35,632 nucleotides of DNA from Verrucomicrobiota bacterium (GCA_023426435.1 JAFAAS010000031.1:1-35632); one strand, 5' to 3'; positions 6,117-15,239 are shown, numbered from the stretch's first letter. The notes: generated by a model from the sequence alone, not told the origin. Made by a program: numbers and translations.

Positions 6117-9100
6117 TCACCCGTCCGCCATCGCCACCTTCAGCGCTTTTTCCAGCGCCTGCACCGTCACCGGCTTCGTCAAATGCACCACGAAGCCCGA
6201 CGCCTGGCTGCGCAACACGTCGTGATCCATCCCGTAGCCGGTGAGCGCCACGCCCCGGAGCCCGTATCCATTTTTCAACTCCGCCATCAGCTCGAAGCCG
6301 CTTCCATCCGGCAGCCCGATATCGGAAACCACCACGTCGATCCCTCCTTTCGCCGCCGCCTCTCGCGCCTCTCGCACGCTCGCCGCCTGCACAACTTCGA
6401 AGTTTCTCCTCGCCAGCAGATGCGCGAGCGCCACGCGCGTCGTATCGTGATCCTCCACGAGAAGTAATTTCCGGCGCACGCCCGTTTCAGTCGCAAAGGG
6501 CGACGCCGTGGGCGTCCGCGCCTTCGAGGGGCTCACGATCTCCACTGCGCCGTCTTCTCCCAGCGGCAATTCCACCGAAAACACCGAGCCTTTCCCCGGC
6601 CCCTCGCTCTCCGCCCGAATCTGGCCGCGATGCATCTCCACGATCATTCGCGAAATCGCCAACCCCAGGCCGACGCCGCCAAACCGATGCGAGCCTCCAC
6701 CACGCGCATGATCTCCTTGCGCAAACGCATCGAAGACCCGCGCCAGTTCCTCGTTCGTCATCCCAATCCCCGTGTCTCGAATCTCGATGAGCAGCTGACC
6801 GCTCTCCGGCAGATCCCGCGTGCTCACGCGCACCGTCCCTTCTTCCGGCGTGAACTTCACCGCATTCTTCAACACATTCCACAACACCTGCTGCAGCCTC
6901 ACCGCGTCGCCCCACACTTTCGTCCGCTGCGCTCGCAACTCGAACACGAGCGTCAACCCTTTCGCCTCCAACTCCGACCGCATCGTCGCCACCGCATCCT
7001 GCAAAATCGAGTGCACATCCTGCAGCGCGAGATTCAGCGACAACTTCCCGCGCGTGATCCGCGTCAAATCCAGCAGATCGTCGATCAGCCGCGCTTCGAG
7101 CTCCACATTCTTCCGAATCGTCCGAAACGCCTCTCGCGTTTCCTCCGGCAGCGCCGCGTCGCTTCCATGCTCGCTCGCCAGCAGGAGCACCGGATTCAAG
7201 GGCGTGCGCAGCTCGTGCGACAAGGTCGCGAGAAAATCGTCCTTCGCCCGCGACGCCGCCTCCGCCTTGTCCCGCGCCGCCTCCATGTCCCGCTCCGCTT
7301 GCTTGCGCGCCGTGATATCTGTGATCACCGCCACCACCCCGCTCACTTGCCCATCCGGGTCGCGCTCCGGCTCATGGATCACCCGCATCCACCGCGGTCC
7401 GAACCGCTCATACGGTATCTCCATCTCGAACTCCACCCGTCGTCCGCTCAACGCCTCGTCGAGCCGCGCTTTGAACGCCGTGAACGCGGCCACGCCGATC
7501 AACTCGTCGATCCGACGCCCCACCAACTCATCCGGCCTGCGCCCAAACCGCTGCGCATACGGTCGGTTCACGAACTTCAATCGATACTGCCGGTCGCAAT
7601 GCGCCAGAAACACAATCGCGTTGTCCGTCACCAACCGCAGCCGCTCCTCTCCACGCCGCAACGCCGCTTCCGTCTGCTTGAAAGCCGCGATATCGAGATT
7701 GATCCCCGCCCAATACACCACCCGGCCGTCGTCGTCCCGAATCGGCAATCCGCGCGCCAGCACCGGATGCCACTGCCCATCCACGCCTTTGAACAAGTGC
7801 TCTCGCTCCCAAAATCCGCCCACCTCCACGCATCGTCGCCACGCTTCCATCGTCGGCCCGACTTGCTCCGGCGCCAGCATCCTCCCCCATCCTTCTCCGG
7901 AAGCTTCCTCCTGCGTCAGCCCGACAAGCTTCAAAAACGACTCGCTGCAATAGATGTTCCTTCCTTTCGCATCGCACACCCAGATGCCGAAATCGATCGA
8001 CTCTCCCACCGCGCGATAAAGCTGCTGCTGACGCCTCAGCTCTGTTTCCTGCCTTCTCCGCTCCGTGACGTCCCGCGCGATCATGGAAACGCCGATCGGC
8101 TTCCCGTCGGCACTCGCGAGCGGCGACACCGTCAACGAAACATCCGCCTGCCGGCCGCTTTTGTGCAGGCCCCTCGTCTCCAAATGCTCGATACGCTCGC
8201 CCCGCGCGATCCGCGTCACGAGCGCCGCTCCTTCGTTCTCCTTCTCCGGCGGCAACAGCATCGCCAGCGGCCGCCCGATTGCCTCGTCACGCGTATATCC
8301 GTAAAGCCGCTCCGCTCCACGATTCCAACTCGTGATCGTCCCGCCACGGTCGGTGCTGAGGATCGCATCTTCCGAGGACTCCACGATCGCCGCCAATTGC
8401 CGCATCGTCTCCTCGCCCCGACGCCGCTCCGTCACATCGATCGTCGCGCCCAGCATCCGCACCGGCGCGTCACCGTCCTTGAGCACCACCGCACTCGTAT
8501 ACAGCCACATCATCCGCCCGTCCGGTCGCACCGCCCGAAACTCCATCTCGAAATCGCTTCCATCCTTCAACGACTTCTCCACCGCGGCCTTCATTCTCCC
8601 CGCATCTTCCGGATGCACGAGCGCCGAAGCCGCCTCCGCCGTGCCGTCGAACAACGCCGGCGTCATCCCGTGAATATCGAAAAGCGAATCGGTCCACGTC
8701 ACCCGGTTCTCGGAAGCCGCCCAATCCCATACCCCCACCTTTCCCGCCAGCGTCGCCAACCGCAGTCGTCGCTCGCTTTCCCGCACCGCCAGATCCGCCA
8801 GCTTCCGCTCCGTGATGTCCACCACCGTTCCAAGATGCCCCGTCACACGCCCCGCCACATCGCGCAACTGCACCGCGTTCGCCTGCAACCAGCTCGAGGT
8901 CCCATCGGGCCGCAGAAAACGATACTCCGCACTCGACGGCCGTCCCGCTCGCACCGCCTCATCCCACTCGCGCACCACGCGTTCGCGATCTTCAGGATGA
9001 ATCGCATTCGTCCAACCTTTCCCCCGCGCCTCCTCCGCCGTCATCCCCGCCATCCGACACCACGCCTCGTTCAAAAAAACGCTGTCGCCGTTCGCGTCCG

Positions 9101-9698
9101 ACAAAAAAATTCCCACCGGCGCATGGCTCGCCAGCATCCGAAAGCGTTCCTCACTTTCCCGCATCCGCTGCATCGCCCGCGTGCGCCCCACCACGTCCGC
9201 CCCCATCTGCGCATACAAATCCATCCACGCTTCCTCGCCCGCATCCGGCACGTGCCGCTCCGCGAAATACACCGTCAACACGCCCGCGATCTCGCCGTCC
9301 GACGCCACCAATGGCACGCTGTGGCTCGACACCACGCCGCTTCGTTTCGCCGCATCGCGATAAGGTTCGAGCAGCGGATCCGTCGCAAACTCCTCCACCA
9401 CCACCCGCCCGCGTCGCGCCCGCACTATCTCACCTACCGCGATCTTCTCAGGCGAGATTTCAGCGGAATGCACCGGCTCGTCCGAAAACCCCACGCTCGC
9501 CACCAAGCGCAGCTCCGCTCCCGGTCCTTCGCACAGCGACAACGCTCCCATCGTGCTCCGCGCAGCCTTCGTCGCCGCTTCCAACACCCGCCGCAGCGCA
9601 TCGCATAAATCCTCGCTCCGCGCGACCGCCGCCGCGGCTTCATGCAATCCCCGCAGATTCTCCACTTCCGCGCCCACCGGTTGAATGCCACGAAGCAT
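6117..9698 (-). CDS. Soluble hybrid sensor histidine kinase (GAF, five PAS, HisKA, HATPase, receiver)
   Basis: Predicted cytoplasmic signal-transduction kinase; no membrane segment is seen in its 1193 residues. Domain order: GAF-like (about 20-175), then five PAS/PAC units (about 184-300, 308-425, 430-548, 560-675, 685-800), HisKA with phospho-acceptor H828 in ATLSHELRTP, HATPase_c with N945, DTGIGM and GVGLGLAIS, and a C-terminal receiver with VEDHD, phospho-acceptor D1126 and K1175. A GAAGGA sequence lies six bases ahead of the ATG at 9698, one of the few ribosome-binding-like sites in the window. No output regulator or DNA-binding partner is adjacent, so it is an orphan whose signal and target are unknown. 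The ligand of each PAS domain cannot be told from sequence. Confidence 0.93.
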   Translation of the reverse strand: MLRGIQPVGAEVENLRGLHEAAAAVARSEDLCDALRRVLEAATKAARSTMGALSLCEGPGAELRLVASVGFSDEPVHSAEISPEKIAVGEIVRARRGRVVVEEFATDPLLEPYRDAAKRSGVVSSHSVPLVASDGEIAGVLTVYFAERHVPDAGEEAWMDLYAQMGADVVGRTRAMQRMRESEERFRMLASHAPVGIFLSDANGDSVFLNEAWCRMAGMTAEEARGKGWTNAIHPEDRERVVREWDEAVRAGRPSSAEYRFLRPDGTSSWLQANAVQLRDVAGRVTGHLGTVVDITERKLADLAVRESERRLRLATLAGKVGVWDWAASENRVTWTDSLFDIHGMTPALFDGTAEAASALVHPEDAGRMKAAVEKSLKDGSDFEMEFRAVRPDGRMMWLYTSAVVLKDGDAPVRMLGATIDVTERRRGEETMRQLAAIVESSEDAILSTDRGGTITSWNRGAERLYGYTRDEAIGRPLAMLLPPEKENEGAALVTRIARGERIEHLETRGLHKSGRQADVSLTVSPLASADGKPIGVSMIARDVTERRRQETELRRQQQLYRAVGESIDFGIWVCDAKGRNIYCSESFLKLVGLTQEEASGEGWGRMLAPEQVGPTMEAWRRCVEVGGFWEREHLFKGVDGQWHPVLARGLPIRDDDGRVVYWAGINLDIAAFKQTEAALRRGEERLRLVTDNAIVFLAHCDRQYRLKFVNRPYAQRFGRRPDELVGRRIDELIGVAAFTAFKARLDEALSGRRVEFEMEIPYERFGPRWMRVIHEPERDPDGQVSGVVAVITDITARKQAERDMEAARDKAEAASRAKDDFLATLSHELRTPLNPVLLLASEHGSDAALPEETREAFRTIRKNVELEARLIDDLLDLTRITRGKLSLNLALQDVHSILQDAVATMRSELEAKGLTLVFELRAQRTKVWGDAVRLQQVLWNVLKNAVKFTPEEGTVRVSTRDLPESGQLLIEIRDTGIGMTNEELARVFDAFAQGDHARGGGSHRFGGVGLGLAISRMIVEMHRGQIRAESEGPGKGSVFSVELPLGEDGAVEIVSPSKARTPTASPFATETGVRRKLLLVEDHDTTRVALAHLLARRNFEVVQAASVREAREAAAKGGIDVVVSDIGLPDGSGFELMAELKNGYGLRGVALTGYGMDHDVLRSQASGFVVHLTKPVTVQALEKALKVAMADG

Positions 9699-9772
9699 GA
9701 CGTCCTTCGGTGGGTTACGCGTTCAGCCAGGATTCTCCAAGCGCATCTCCATCGCCGTTCCCGCCCCTTCGC

Positions 9773-10222
9773 TCAGGGCAACTTGCCCTGCACGCGTTTG
9801 CTCGCCACGCCGAAATCGATGAGTCCCGCCTCCGGCCGCTGCTTCAACACCCCGATCACGCGCCCCATCTCCTTCTTCGACTGCGCGCCCGTTTCACGAA
9901 TCGCTTCATCGATCAGCGCATCGAGCTTCGCATCGTCCAATCCTCGCGGGAGATATTTCTCCAGGACGCGCATCTCCGCTTCGTTCGCCGCCACCAGATC
10001 CGCGCGTCCGCCTTTGGCGAATTCCTCTTTCGCGTCGTTCAAATTCTTCACCGCCTTCCGCAACGTCGCCGTCACCAACGCGTCGTCGATCGGCTTTCCC
10101 GTATCCATCGCCGCGCGCTGAATCGCCGCATCCGCCGTCCGCAGCGCCGTCGCCGTCCCTGCATCCCGCGCCTTCATCGCCGCAATAATATCGGCTCTCA
10201 GGGTTTCATAGATCGTCGCCAT
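9773..10222 (-). CDS. GatB/YqeY domain-containing protein
   Basis: A 149-residue protein of the YqeY family, related to the tail domain of GatB, the amidotransferase subunit that binds tRNA. Its cellular role is not well defined. Family-typical features are the N-terminal LRADIIAAMKARDAGTATALR helix, the central LEKYLPRGLDD segment and the C-terminal GRVIGVLKQRPEAG stretch. Start choice: ATG at 10222 gives MATIYETL, a normal family beginning. An upstream in-frame ATG at 10234 adds MFGV; a GGAGG lies one base from that codon and 13 from the chosen one, so neither spacing is ideal. It sits between the hybrid kinase and the amine oxidase, all on the minus strand, with gaps of about 75 and 50 bases. 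Confidence 0.88.
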   Translation of the reverse strand: MATIYETLRADIIAAMKARDAGTATALRTADAAIQRAAMDTGKPIDDALVTATLRKAVKNLNDAKEEFAKGGRADLVAANEAEMRVLEKYLPRGLDDAKLDALIDEAIRETGAQSKKEMGRVIGVLKQRPEAGLIDFGVASKRVQGKLP

Positions 10223-10272
10223 GACGCCGAACATGCCTCCATCGCTCCCGGCTGTCGAGCCCGCCCGCCCCC

Positions 10273-11577
10273 CTAGCTTCCCAACATCTTCCGAATCTCC
10301 CGCGCCGCCCGCTCCCCACTCGCCAGCGCGCCATGCACCGTCCCCAACTCCAACCTATCCGCCGTCGCCTCCCCCGCGAAAAACAACACCCGCCCCACCG
10401 GCTTCGCCAATTCCTTCGGCGCCTTCTCCGCTCCTGCCACCGCATAACTATACGCGCCGCGCGTAAACGGATCCGCCGCCCAATCATACGACCGCGCCTC
10501 CCGCACCGCCGCCCGCACCTGCTTCTCCGCACACCCGAGGAGCTTCGCAAGCGTCCCGCACGCCGCCCGCACCACTTTCGCCTCCGACCAGCCGCCCATC
10601 GCCGCCGCCGCCGGACCTCCCGTCCATCCCACCAGCACCGGCTTCGGCGCCTCCGCCCACCACACCGGAAACGCCTCTTCTTCCGAATGGATAAACCCAA
10701 ACGCCCGCCCTTCCCGCGCCCGCAACGCCTCCGGAATCGGCCCGCGCCGCCAGATATCCGCGCGCATCCTCAACACCACCCGCCGCGCATGCCCGCTCTC
10801 GATCTTCGCCAACACTTTCTCCTTCGCCGCCAATCTCGGCTCGAACCGCACCGCTCCGCGTTCTCCGTGCCTCGCCTTCAACACCCCCAGCGGCAACGTC
10901 ACCAACGCACACCGCGCCGCCCACTTCTTTCTTCGTTGATCCTCCACCACCACGCCGGCCCGCGACCACGCGACGCGTCGCACCACGCATCCTAATTCGA
11001 TTTCTCCCCCCGCCCGCGCCAATTTCCTCGCGAGCATTTCGGGAACCGACGCATAGCGCTTGTTCGGACGAAACTGCTCCTCGTCCTCCTGCGACGCTTC
11101 GAACAGGGCCGGCCCACTCATCCGTTCCAAGGGCGCGCCATTGAATCCTTTCACGAACGCCTCCGCCAGCGCGCGATCCGGCGCCGCCACGTCGTCTCCG
11201 TGTCGCTCCAACCACCGCGCAAAATCCCCCCGAAATCGCGGCCCGATCTTCTCCATCACGGCATAAATCCGATCCCACGCATCGTCCATCTTCGCTTGCC
11301 GCCCATCGCCCGCCAGCCAGTGCCGCTCCTCGATTCTCCGCTTCCGCACTTTCGCTTCCTTCAACACCGCCTCCATCACCGCATTGCCCGAATGCACAAA
11401 CTCCGCGCCCAACTCCACCGGCCCCGGCCACCCTTTCCGCTCCTCGCTAAAAATTCGTCCTCCCACCCGCTCTCGCGCTTCCAACACCACCACACGTCTC
11501 CCGCCTTCCGCCAAACGCCGCGCCGCCAACAATCCCGCCACTCCAGCGCCGATCACGATCACATCATACGATTCCAT
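10273..11577 (-). CDS. FAD-dependent amine oxidase family protein
   Basis: Predicted flavin oxidoreductase of the amine oxidase (monoamine/polyamine oxidase-like) family, 434 residues. The N-terminus carries the dinucleotide-binding motif DVIVIGAGVAGLLAARRL followed by the LEARERVGGRI signature and GPVELGAEFVHSG. The C-terminus has the second FAD-contact region, LFFAGEATADRLELGTVHGALASGERAA. The middle region differs between family members and the substrate cannot be read from it. There is no signal peptide, so it is probably cytoplasmic. It ends about 50 bases ahead of the YqeY-like gene on the same strand and may share its transcript. Alternatives such as a protoporphyrinogen oxidase or phytoene desaturase relative are less likely given the EATADRLELGTVHGA ending. 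Confidence 0.88.
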   Translation of the reverse strand: MESYDVIVIGAGVAGLLAARRLAEGGRRVVVLEARERVGGRIFSEERKGWPGPVELGAEFVHSGNAVMEAVLKEAKVRKRRIEERHWLAGDGRQAKMDDAWDRIYAVMEKIGPRFRGDFARWLERHGDDVAAPDRALAEAFVKGFNGAPLERMSGPALFEASQEDEEQFRPNKRYASVPEMLARKLARAGGEIELGCVVRRVAWSRAGVVVEDQRRKKWAARCALVTLPLGVLKARHGERGAVRFEPRLAAKEKVLAKIESGHARRVVLRMRADIWRRGPIPEALRAREGRAFGFIHSEEEAFPVWWAEAPKPVLVGWTGGPAAAAMGGWSEAKVVRAACGTLAKLLGCAEKQVRAAVREARSYDWAADPFTRGAYSYAVAGAEKAPKELAKPVGRVLFFAGEATADRLELGTVHGALASGERAAREIRKMLGS

Positions 11578-11669
11578 CCCGCCACAGACCGCGCAACTGG
11601 CCCGCAGTGCGCCTCACGTCATTGCGTGCAGCATCTCCGCCGTCGCGACCCGCGCCTTCGCACGTCTCG

Positions 11670-12131
11670 TCACCGCTGAAACGAAGGACTATCCGTCGGC
11701 TCCATCGTCCCTTCTTCCACCCCCGACGACGAGATCTCGCCCATCAGGAAATTGCACCGTTCCTGGCAATGCCGACACGTCTCCGCACAAATCCGACAAT
11801 GCTCATGCATGTTCGCATGCTGCTCGCATTCGTCCCCGCACACCTGACACGCCAGAATGCACGCATGCAGCTGCGCGTGCAAAATCTCGTTCGGCGTCTC
11901 CGTCTGCCGCACCAACAACGCCGCCGTCGCCTCACACACGTCCGCACAATCGAGATCCGTCCGAATGCATCGCCGCAGCTTCGCGACATGCTCCTCCGCC
12001 AAACACGAGTCCGCGCACGCCCGACACACCTGCGCACACTGCGCCAACGCTTCGAGCACTTGCGCATAATGCCCCACCCGCTGTGCATCCGCCCGTGGAT
12101 GCGTGCGCAACATGGAATCGATGATCTTCAT
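11670..12131 (-). CDS. Cysteine-rich four-helix-bundle copper storage-type protein
   Basis: 153 residues with 16 cysteines at 32, 36, 39, 43, 55, 62, 66, 91, 95, 98, 102, 112, 115, 119, 122 and 126, mostly spaced three or four apart along predicted helices, plus many histidines. This matches the DUF326/Csp family, whose members line a four-helix bundle with Cys thiolates that bind many Cu(I) ions. No signal peptide is present, pointing to the cytosolic Csp3 type rather than exported Csp1. The last 25 residues are an acidic, low-complexity tail without cysteine. The gene is divergent from the Ada/AlkA gene across about 200 bases, and I could not identify a copper-responsive operator there. Confidence 0.9.
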   Translation of the reverse strand: MKIIDSMLRTHPRADAQRVGHYAQVLEALAQCAQVCRACADSCLAEEHVAKLRRCIRTDLDCADVCEATAALLVRQTETPNEILHAQLHACILACQVCGDECEQHANMHEHCRICAETCRHCQERCNFLMGEISSSGVEEGTMEPTDSPSFQR

Positions 12132-12329
12132 GGTTCGAAAATTTCTCGCCGCGGCTCATCCGCGACCGTGCAACCTAAGCCCGACCCGGCCCATTCGCCA
12201 TGGGGCATCCGCCTCCGCTCTTCCTCGGTGATTGCCTCTAGCTCCAACCCGCCCTTCCACAAAATTGCACCGAACTCAGCCGGACGACTCCGCTCCCACT
12301 TTCCGCTACCGTGCGCACTTCCGATCCCG
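12132..12329. promoter_or_regulatory. Divergent intergenic region between copper-storage and Ada/AlkA genes
   Basis: About 198 bases separate the two divergent starts and must hold promoters for both. In other bacteria Ada activates its own promoter, so a methylated-Ada binding site could lie here, but I see no clear A-box/B-box pair. The only local structure noted is a CCGCGG/CCGCGA-rich patch near 12151-12172. Confidence 0.4.
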
Positions 12330-13832
12330 ATGATTGCCTCACGTCCACTCGCGTCCGACCTTCCCGCGGTGAAACCGGCCCGCGCCCCACGCCTCTCCGC
12401 CGCCGCGATGTATGAGCGCGTCCTCGCCAGCGATCCCGCCTGCAACGGCCGGTTCTTCATGGGCGTCCTCACCACCGGCATCTACTGCCTTCCGTCCTGC
12501 AAGGCCCGCAAACCCAAGTTCGAAAACATCCGCTTCTTTCCGTCCTGCGAAGCCGCCCGCGCCGCCGGCCTTCGCCCATGCAAAAAATGCCATCCCGACG
12601 ACTTCGCTCGCGGCGCCGATCCCGTCCTCGAAACGGTCGAGTCCGTCGTCGCCGAGATCCGCGCCAACCCCGCCGCCTTTCGCGACGCCCGCGCCGTCGT
12701 CAAACGCCTCGGCTTCGGCGCCACACGCACGTTCGAACTTTTCCGCCTTCACTATCACACCACACCCGCCGACGTCCTGCTCCGCGCCCGCCTCGCCACC
12801 GCCAAACGCGAGCTCGTCTCCACGTCCCGCCCTCTCGCCGAAATCGCCTACGCCGCCGGCTTCGAATCCCTCTCAGTCTTCCACGAACACTTCCGCCAGC
12901 TCAACGGCCTCACGCCCGCCGCCTATCGCGCACTCACGTCGTCGAACACGTTCGAACTTTCCCTGCCTCCCGGCTTTCTCCTCGGCTACCTGCGCCGCGC
13001 CCTCAGCCGCGATACTCACAGCGTCAACGAACGCCTCGAAACCGACACCTACACCGCCGCCCTTCATCTCTCCTCTGGCCCCGCCGTCCTGCAGCTTCAT
13101 CTCTCCCCGAAAAAGATCCGCGCCACCGTTTCTCCCGCACTTTCCCACGCCCCTTCCCTCTCCGCCGTCGAAGCCCACGCCGTCGCCGTCGCATTGCTCG
13201 GCCTCGAAGACGACACCGCCGCCTTCGCCCGCCTCGCGCGCAAGCTCGGTCTCGCCCGTCTCATCGCCGATCGCGCCGAGCTCCGCATGTCCCGCACACC
13301 TTCGCTCTACGACGGACTCCTCTGGTCCATCATCGGCCAACAAATCAATTTCCCGTTCGCCTGCCTCCTCAAACGCCGGCTCTTCGAACTCGCCGGCACC
13401 CGCCTCTCCAACGGCCTCATCGCTCCGCCCACGCCCGCTGCCGTCGCCGCCCTCGATCCTCGCGATCTTCTTCCCCTCCAATTCTCCCGCCAAAAAGCCG
13501 ACTACGTCATCTCGCTGTCGCGCCTCATCGCCACGGGCAACCTCGACCTCGAATCGCTGCGCACCATGTCCGCCACCCGCGCCGAGCGCACGCTGCTCTC
13601 CCTGCGCGGTCTCGGTCCTTGGTCCGTCAATTACATCATGATGCGCGCACTCGGCTTCCCCGATTGCGTGCCGCTGGGCGACACCGGCGTCACCAGCGGA
13701 CTCCAATCGCTTCTCAACCTCGAACAACGTCCCGACGTCGACGCCACGCGCCGCCTCATGGCGATGTTCTCTCCGCACCGCAGCCTCGCCACCGCCCACC
13801 TGTGGCAACTCAACCAACCCATCCCAACATGA
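12330..13832 (+). CDS. Ada/AlkA fusion: methyl-phosphotriester sensor-regulator with 3-methyladenine glycosylase
   Basis: Predicted dual protein of the adaptive response to DNA alkylation, 500 residues. The N-terminal Ada zinc domain has C53, C57, C84 and C87; the spacing (4, 27, 3) is the same as E. coli Ada Cys38/42/69/72, so C53 would be the methyl acceptor. An AraC-type helix-turn-helix follows (about 130-210, ending LAEIAYAAGFESLSVFHEHFRQLNG). The C-terminal half is AlkA-like, with the helix-hairpin-helix LRGLGPWSVNYIMMRALGFPDC and probable catalytic D451. The start used is ATG 12330; ATG 12408 is possible but would trim the N-terminus. The stop overlaps the next ATG (ATGA at 13829-13832), coupling it to the methyltransferase gene. 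Mycobacteria have the same Ada-AlkA plus Ogt arrangement (Rv1317c/Rv1316c). Confidence 0.92.
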   Translation: MIASRPLASDLPAVKPARAPRLSAAAMYERVLASDPACNGRFFMGVLTTGIYCLPSCKARKPKFENIRFFPSCEAARAAGLRPCKKCHPDDFARGADPVLETVESVVAEIRANPAAFRDARAVVKRLGFGATRTFELFRLHYHTTPADVLLRARLATAKRELVSTSRPLAEIAYAAGFESLSVFHEHFRQLNGLTPAAYRALTSSNTFELSLPPGFLLGYLRRALSRDTHSVNERLETDTYTAALHLSSGPAVLQLHLSPKKIRATVSPALSHAPSLSAVEAHAVAVALLGLEDDTAAFARLARKLGLARLIADRAELRMSRTPSLYDGLLWSIIGQQINFPFACLLKRRLFELAGTRLSNGLIAPPTPAAVAALDPRDLLPLQFSRQKADYVISLSRLIATGNLDLESLRTMSATRAERTLLSLRGLGPWSVNYIMMRALGFPDCVPLGDTGVTSGLQSLLNLEQRPDVDATRRLMAMFSPHRSLATAHLWQLNQPIPT

Positions 13833-14329
13833 ACCTTTTCTACGACACGTTCTCCACTTCCTTCGGCCCCTTCTCCGTGGCCGTCACCTCCACCGGCGCC
13901 ATCGCCGCCACCGCCTTCGGCGACTCCCACTCGCTCCTCTCCCGCCTCCCAAAGTGTCATATTATGTATGACACCTCCCTCACCGCCGCCGCGCGAACGC
14001 AGTTCCTCGACTTCTTCGCCGGCCGCCGCCGCGCGTTCGATCTTCACCTCGATCTTCAGGGCACGTCTTTCCAGCAGCGCGTCTGGTCTGCGCTCCTCGC
14101 GATTCCTTTCGGCGAAACACGCACCTACGGCCAGCTCGCCGCCCAACTCGGCGCACCTCACGCCGCCCGCGCGGTCGGCCGCGCCAACGCCACCAATCCC
14201 GCCTGCGTCATCGTCCCTTGCCACCGCGTGATCGGCTCCAACGGCACTCTCACCGGTTTCGCTTTCGGCGAAGACTTGAAACGTCGCCTCCTCGATCTCG
14301 AGCAATCGCACCAACGCAACGCCGCCTGA
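13829..14329 (+). CDS. ogt: Methylated-DNA-protein cysteine methyltransferase
   Basis: Repairs O6-alkylguanine by suicidal transfer of the alkyl group to its own cysteine. The 166-residue protein has the active-site motif IVPCHRVIG with acceptor C131, preceded by the GETRTYGQLAAQLG and ARAVGRANATNP segments of the DNA-binding winged helix. ATG 13829 overlaps the stop of the Ada/AlkA gene by four bases, indicating translational coupling and a shared alkylation-damage response. Residues 42-49 (KCHIMYDT) in the linker between the N-terminal and C-terminal domains are encoded by an AT-rich perfect palindrome that looks out of place in this GC-rich gene. The C-terminal GFAFGEDLKRRLLDLE replaces the more usual GY-GG-KxWLLxxE, a mild divergence that should still be functional. 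Confidence 0.93.
   Translation: MNLFYDTFSTSFGPFSVAVTSTGAIAATAFGDSHSLLSRLPKCHIMYDTSLTAAARTQFLDFFAGRRRAFDLHLDLQGTSFQQRVWSALLAIPFGETRTYGQLAAQLGAPHAARAVGRANATNPACVIVPCHRVIGSNGTLTGFAFGEDLKRRLLDLEQSHQRNAA
13954..13974. repeat. AT-rich perfect palindrome inside the methyltransferase gene
   Basis: Arms GTGTCATA (13954-13961) and TATGACAC (13967-13974) are exact reverse complements around the 5-base centre TTATG. The segment is far richer in A and T than its surroundings. It falls in the variable inter-domain linker of the protein. Confidence 0.8.
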
Positions 14330-14399
14330 ATTTACGGCTCGGTCCATCGGCCGCACGCTTGCGCCCCGACGGGTTTCTCCCCCCACTGCTCGTCCGCGC

Positions 14400-15239
14400 A
14401 TGCCCGAAGACTCACCTCCGCTCATCGTCGTTCTGTTTGAGCTTTCGCTGATCATCAGCGGCGTCGTTCTGCTATGGCGCCTCGTTCTCTCGCCCACTGC
14501 CCGCGCCCGCCTCCGCTCAACGACTCCTCAACTCGCGCCTTGGACCGCCTCTCTGCGCGACTTTCTCCTCTGCGCCGCGCTCATCGCCGCATCCGGCCTC
14601 GTCGCGTCCTTCATCGTCGGTTTGCTGATCGCGCCGTTCGACCTCTCGCCCGACGCCCGCACCATCCTCAACAGCGCCGCCTTCCAACTCGGCCTCCTGA
14701 TCGGTCCTGCTTTCGCCCCCCTCGATCTCGGACACCCCGCCCTTCGCCCCCCGCTTCCTCGCAGCGTTTTCGTTTCGGGCTTCGTCACCTTTCTCATCTC
14801 CCTGCCAGTCGTCACTGCCGTCAACCTCCTCTCCCTCTACCTCCTCGATCTCGCCGGCCTCCCCGCTCAACAACAGGATCTGCTCCGTCTCTTCGCCGAA
14901 GCCGACTCCTCCGCCTTGCTCGCCGTGATGATCGCGCTCGCGGTGATCGTTGCGCCCATCGCCGAGGAATTGCTCTTCCGCGCCACATTCTTCCGCTTCC
15001 TTCGCACTCGCGTGCCTCGCCTGATCGCGCTCCTGCTCCCAGGCACCATTTTCGCCGCGCTTCACGTGAATTGGACCAATTACGACGGTCTCGCGAGCTT
15101 CCTTCCTCTCGTCACCCTCGCCGTCATTTTTTCCCTGGCCTACGAGCGCACCGGCCGCATCGCCACCGCGATGATCGCCCACGCCTTTTTCAATCTCCAC
15201 ACGATCCTGCTCCTTTTCGCCGGCGTTTCCCCTTCGTAA
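14400..15239 (+). CDS. CPBP family intramembrane metalloprotease
   Basis: A 279-residue polytopic membrane protein of the CPBP/Abi family (relatives of Rce1 CAAX protease; some are linked to bacteriocin immunity). About seven hydrophobic segments are visible. The family motifs are present in order: EE-LLFR (E189, E190, R194), FAALHVNW (H222) and HAFFN (H261, N265), so the glutamate/histidine metal-site set looks intact. ATG 14400 lies about 70 bases after the methyltransferase stop, without a clear ribosome binding site. Nothing nearby suggests a bacteriocin cluster, so the substrate is unknown. Confidence 0.9.
   Translation: MPEDSPPLIVVLFELSLIISGVVLLWRLVLSPTARARLRSTTPQLAPWTASLRDFLLCAALIAASGLVASFIVGLLIAPFDLSPDARTILNSAAFQLGLLIGPAFAPLDLGHPALRPPLPRSVFVSGFVTFLISLPVVTAVNLLSLYLLDLAGLPAQQQDLLRLFAEADSSALLAVMIALAVIVAPIAEELLFRATFFRFLRTRVPRLIALLLPGTIFAALHVNWTNYDGLASFLPLVTLAVIFSLAYERTGRIATAMIAHAFFNLHTILLLFAGVSPS

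Noticed and set aside
6630..9608. A 992-residue open frame antisense to the hybrid kinase
   Set aside because: It is rich in Arg, His and Pro without recognisable motifs, and is the shadow of GC-rich codons of the kinase, whose domains are unmistakable.
12578..13828. Long N-terminal extension of the methyltransferase frame
   Set aside because: The upstream part is an Arg/Pro-rich shadow of the Ada/AlkA gene; the true start is ATG 13829 at the overlap.
14400..15239. Abi-type phage defence role for the CPBP protein
   Set aside because: CPBP proteins are often named Abi, but nothing else here resembles a defence island; neighbours are housekeeping genes.
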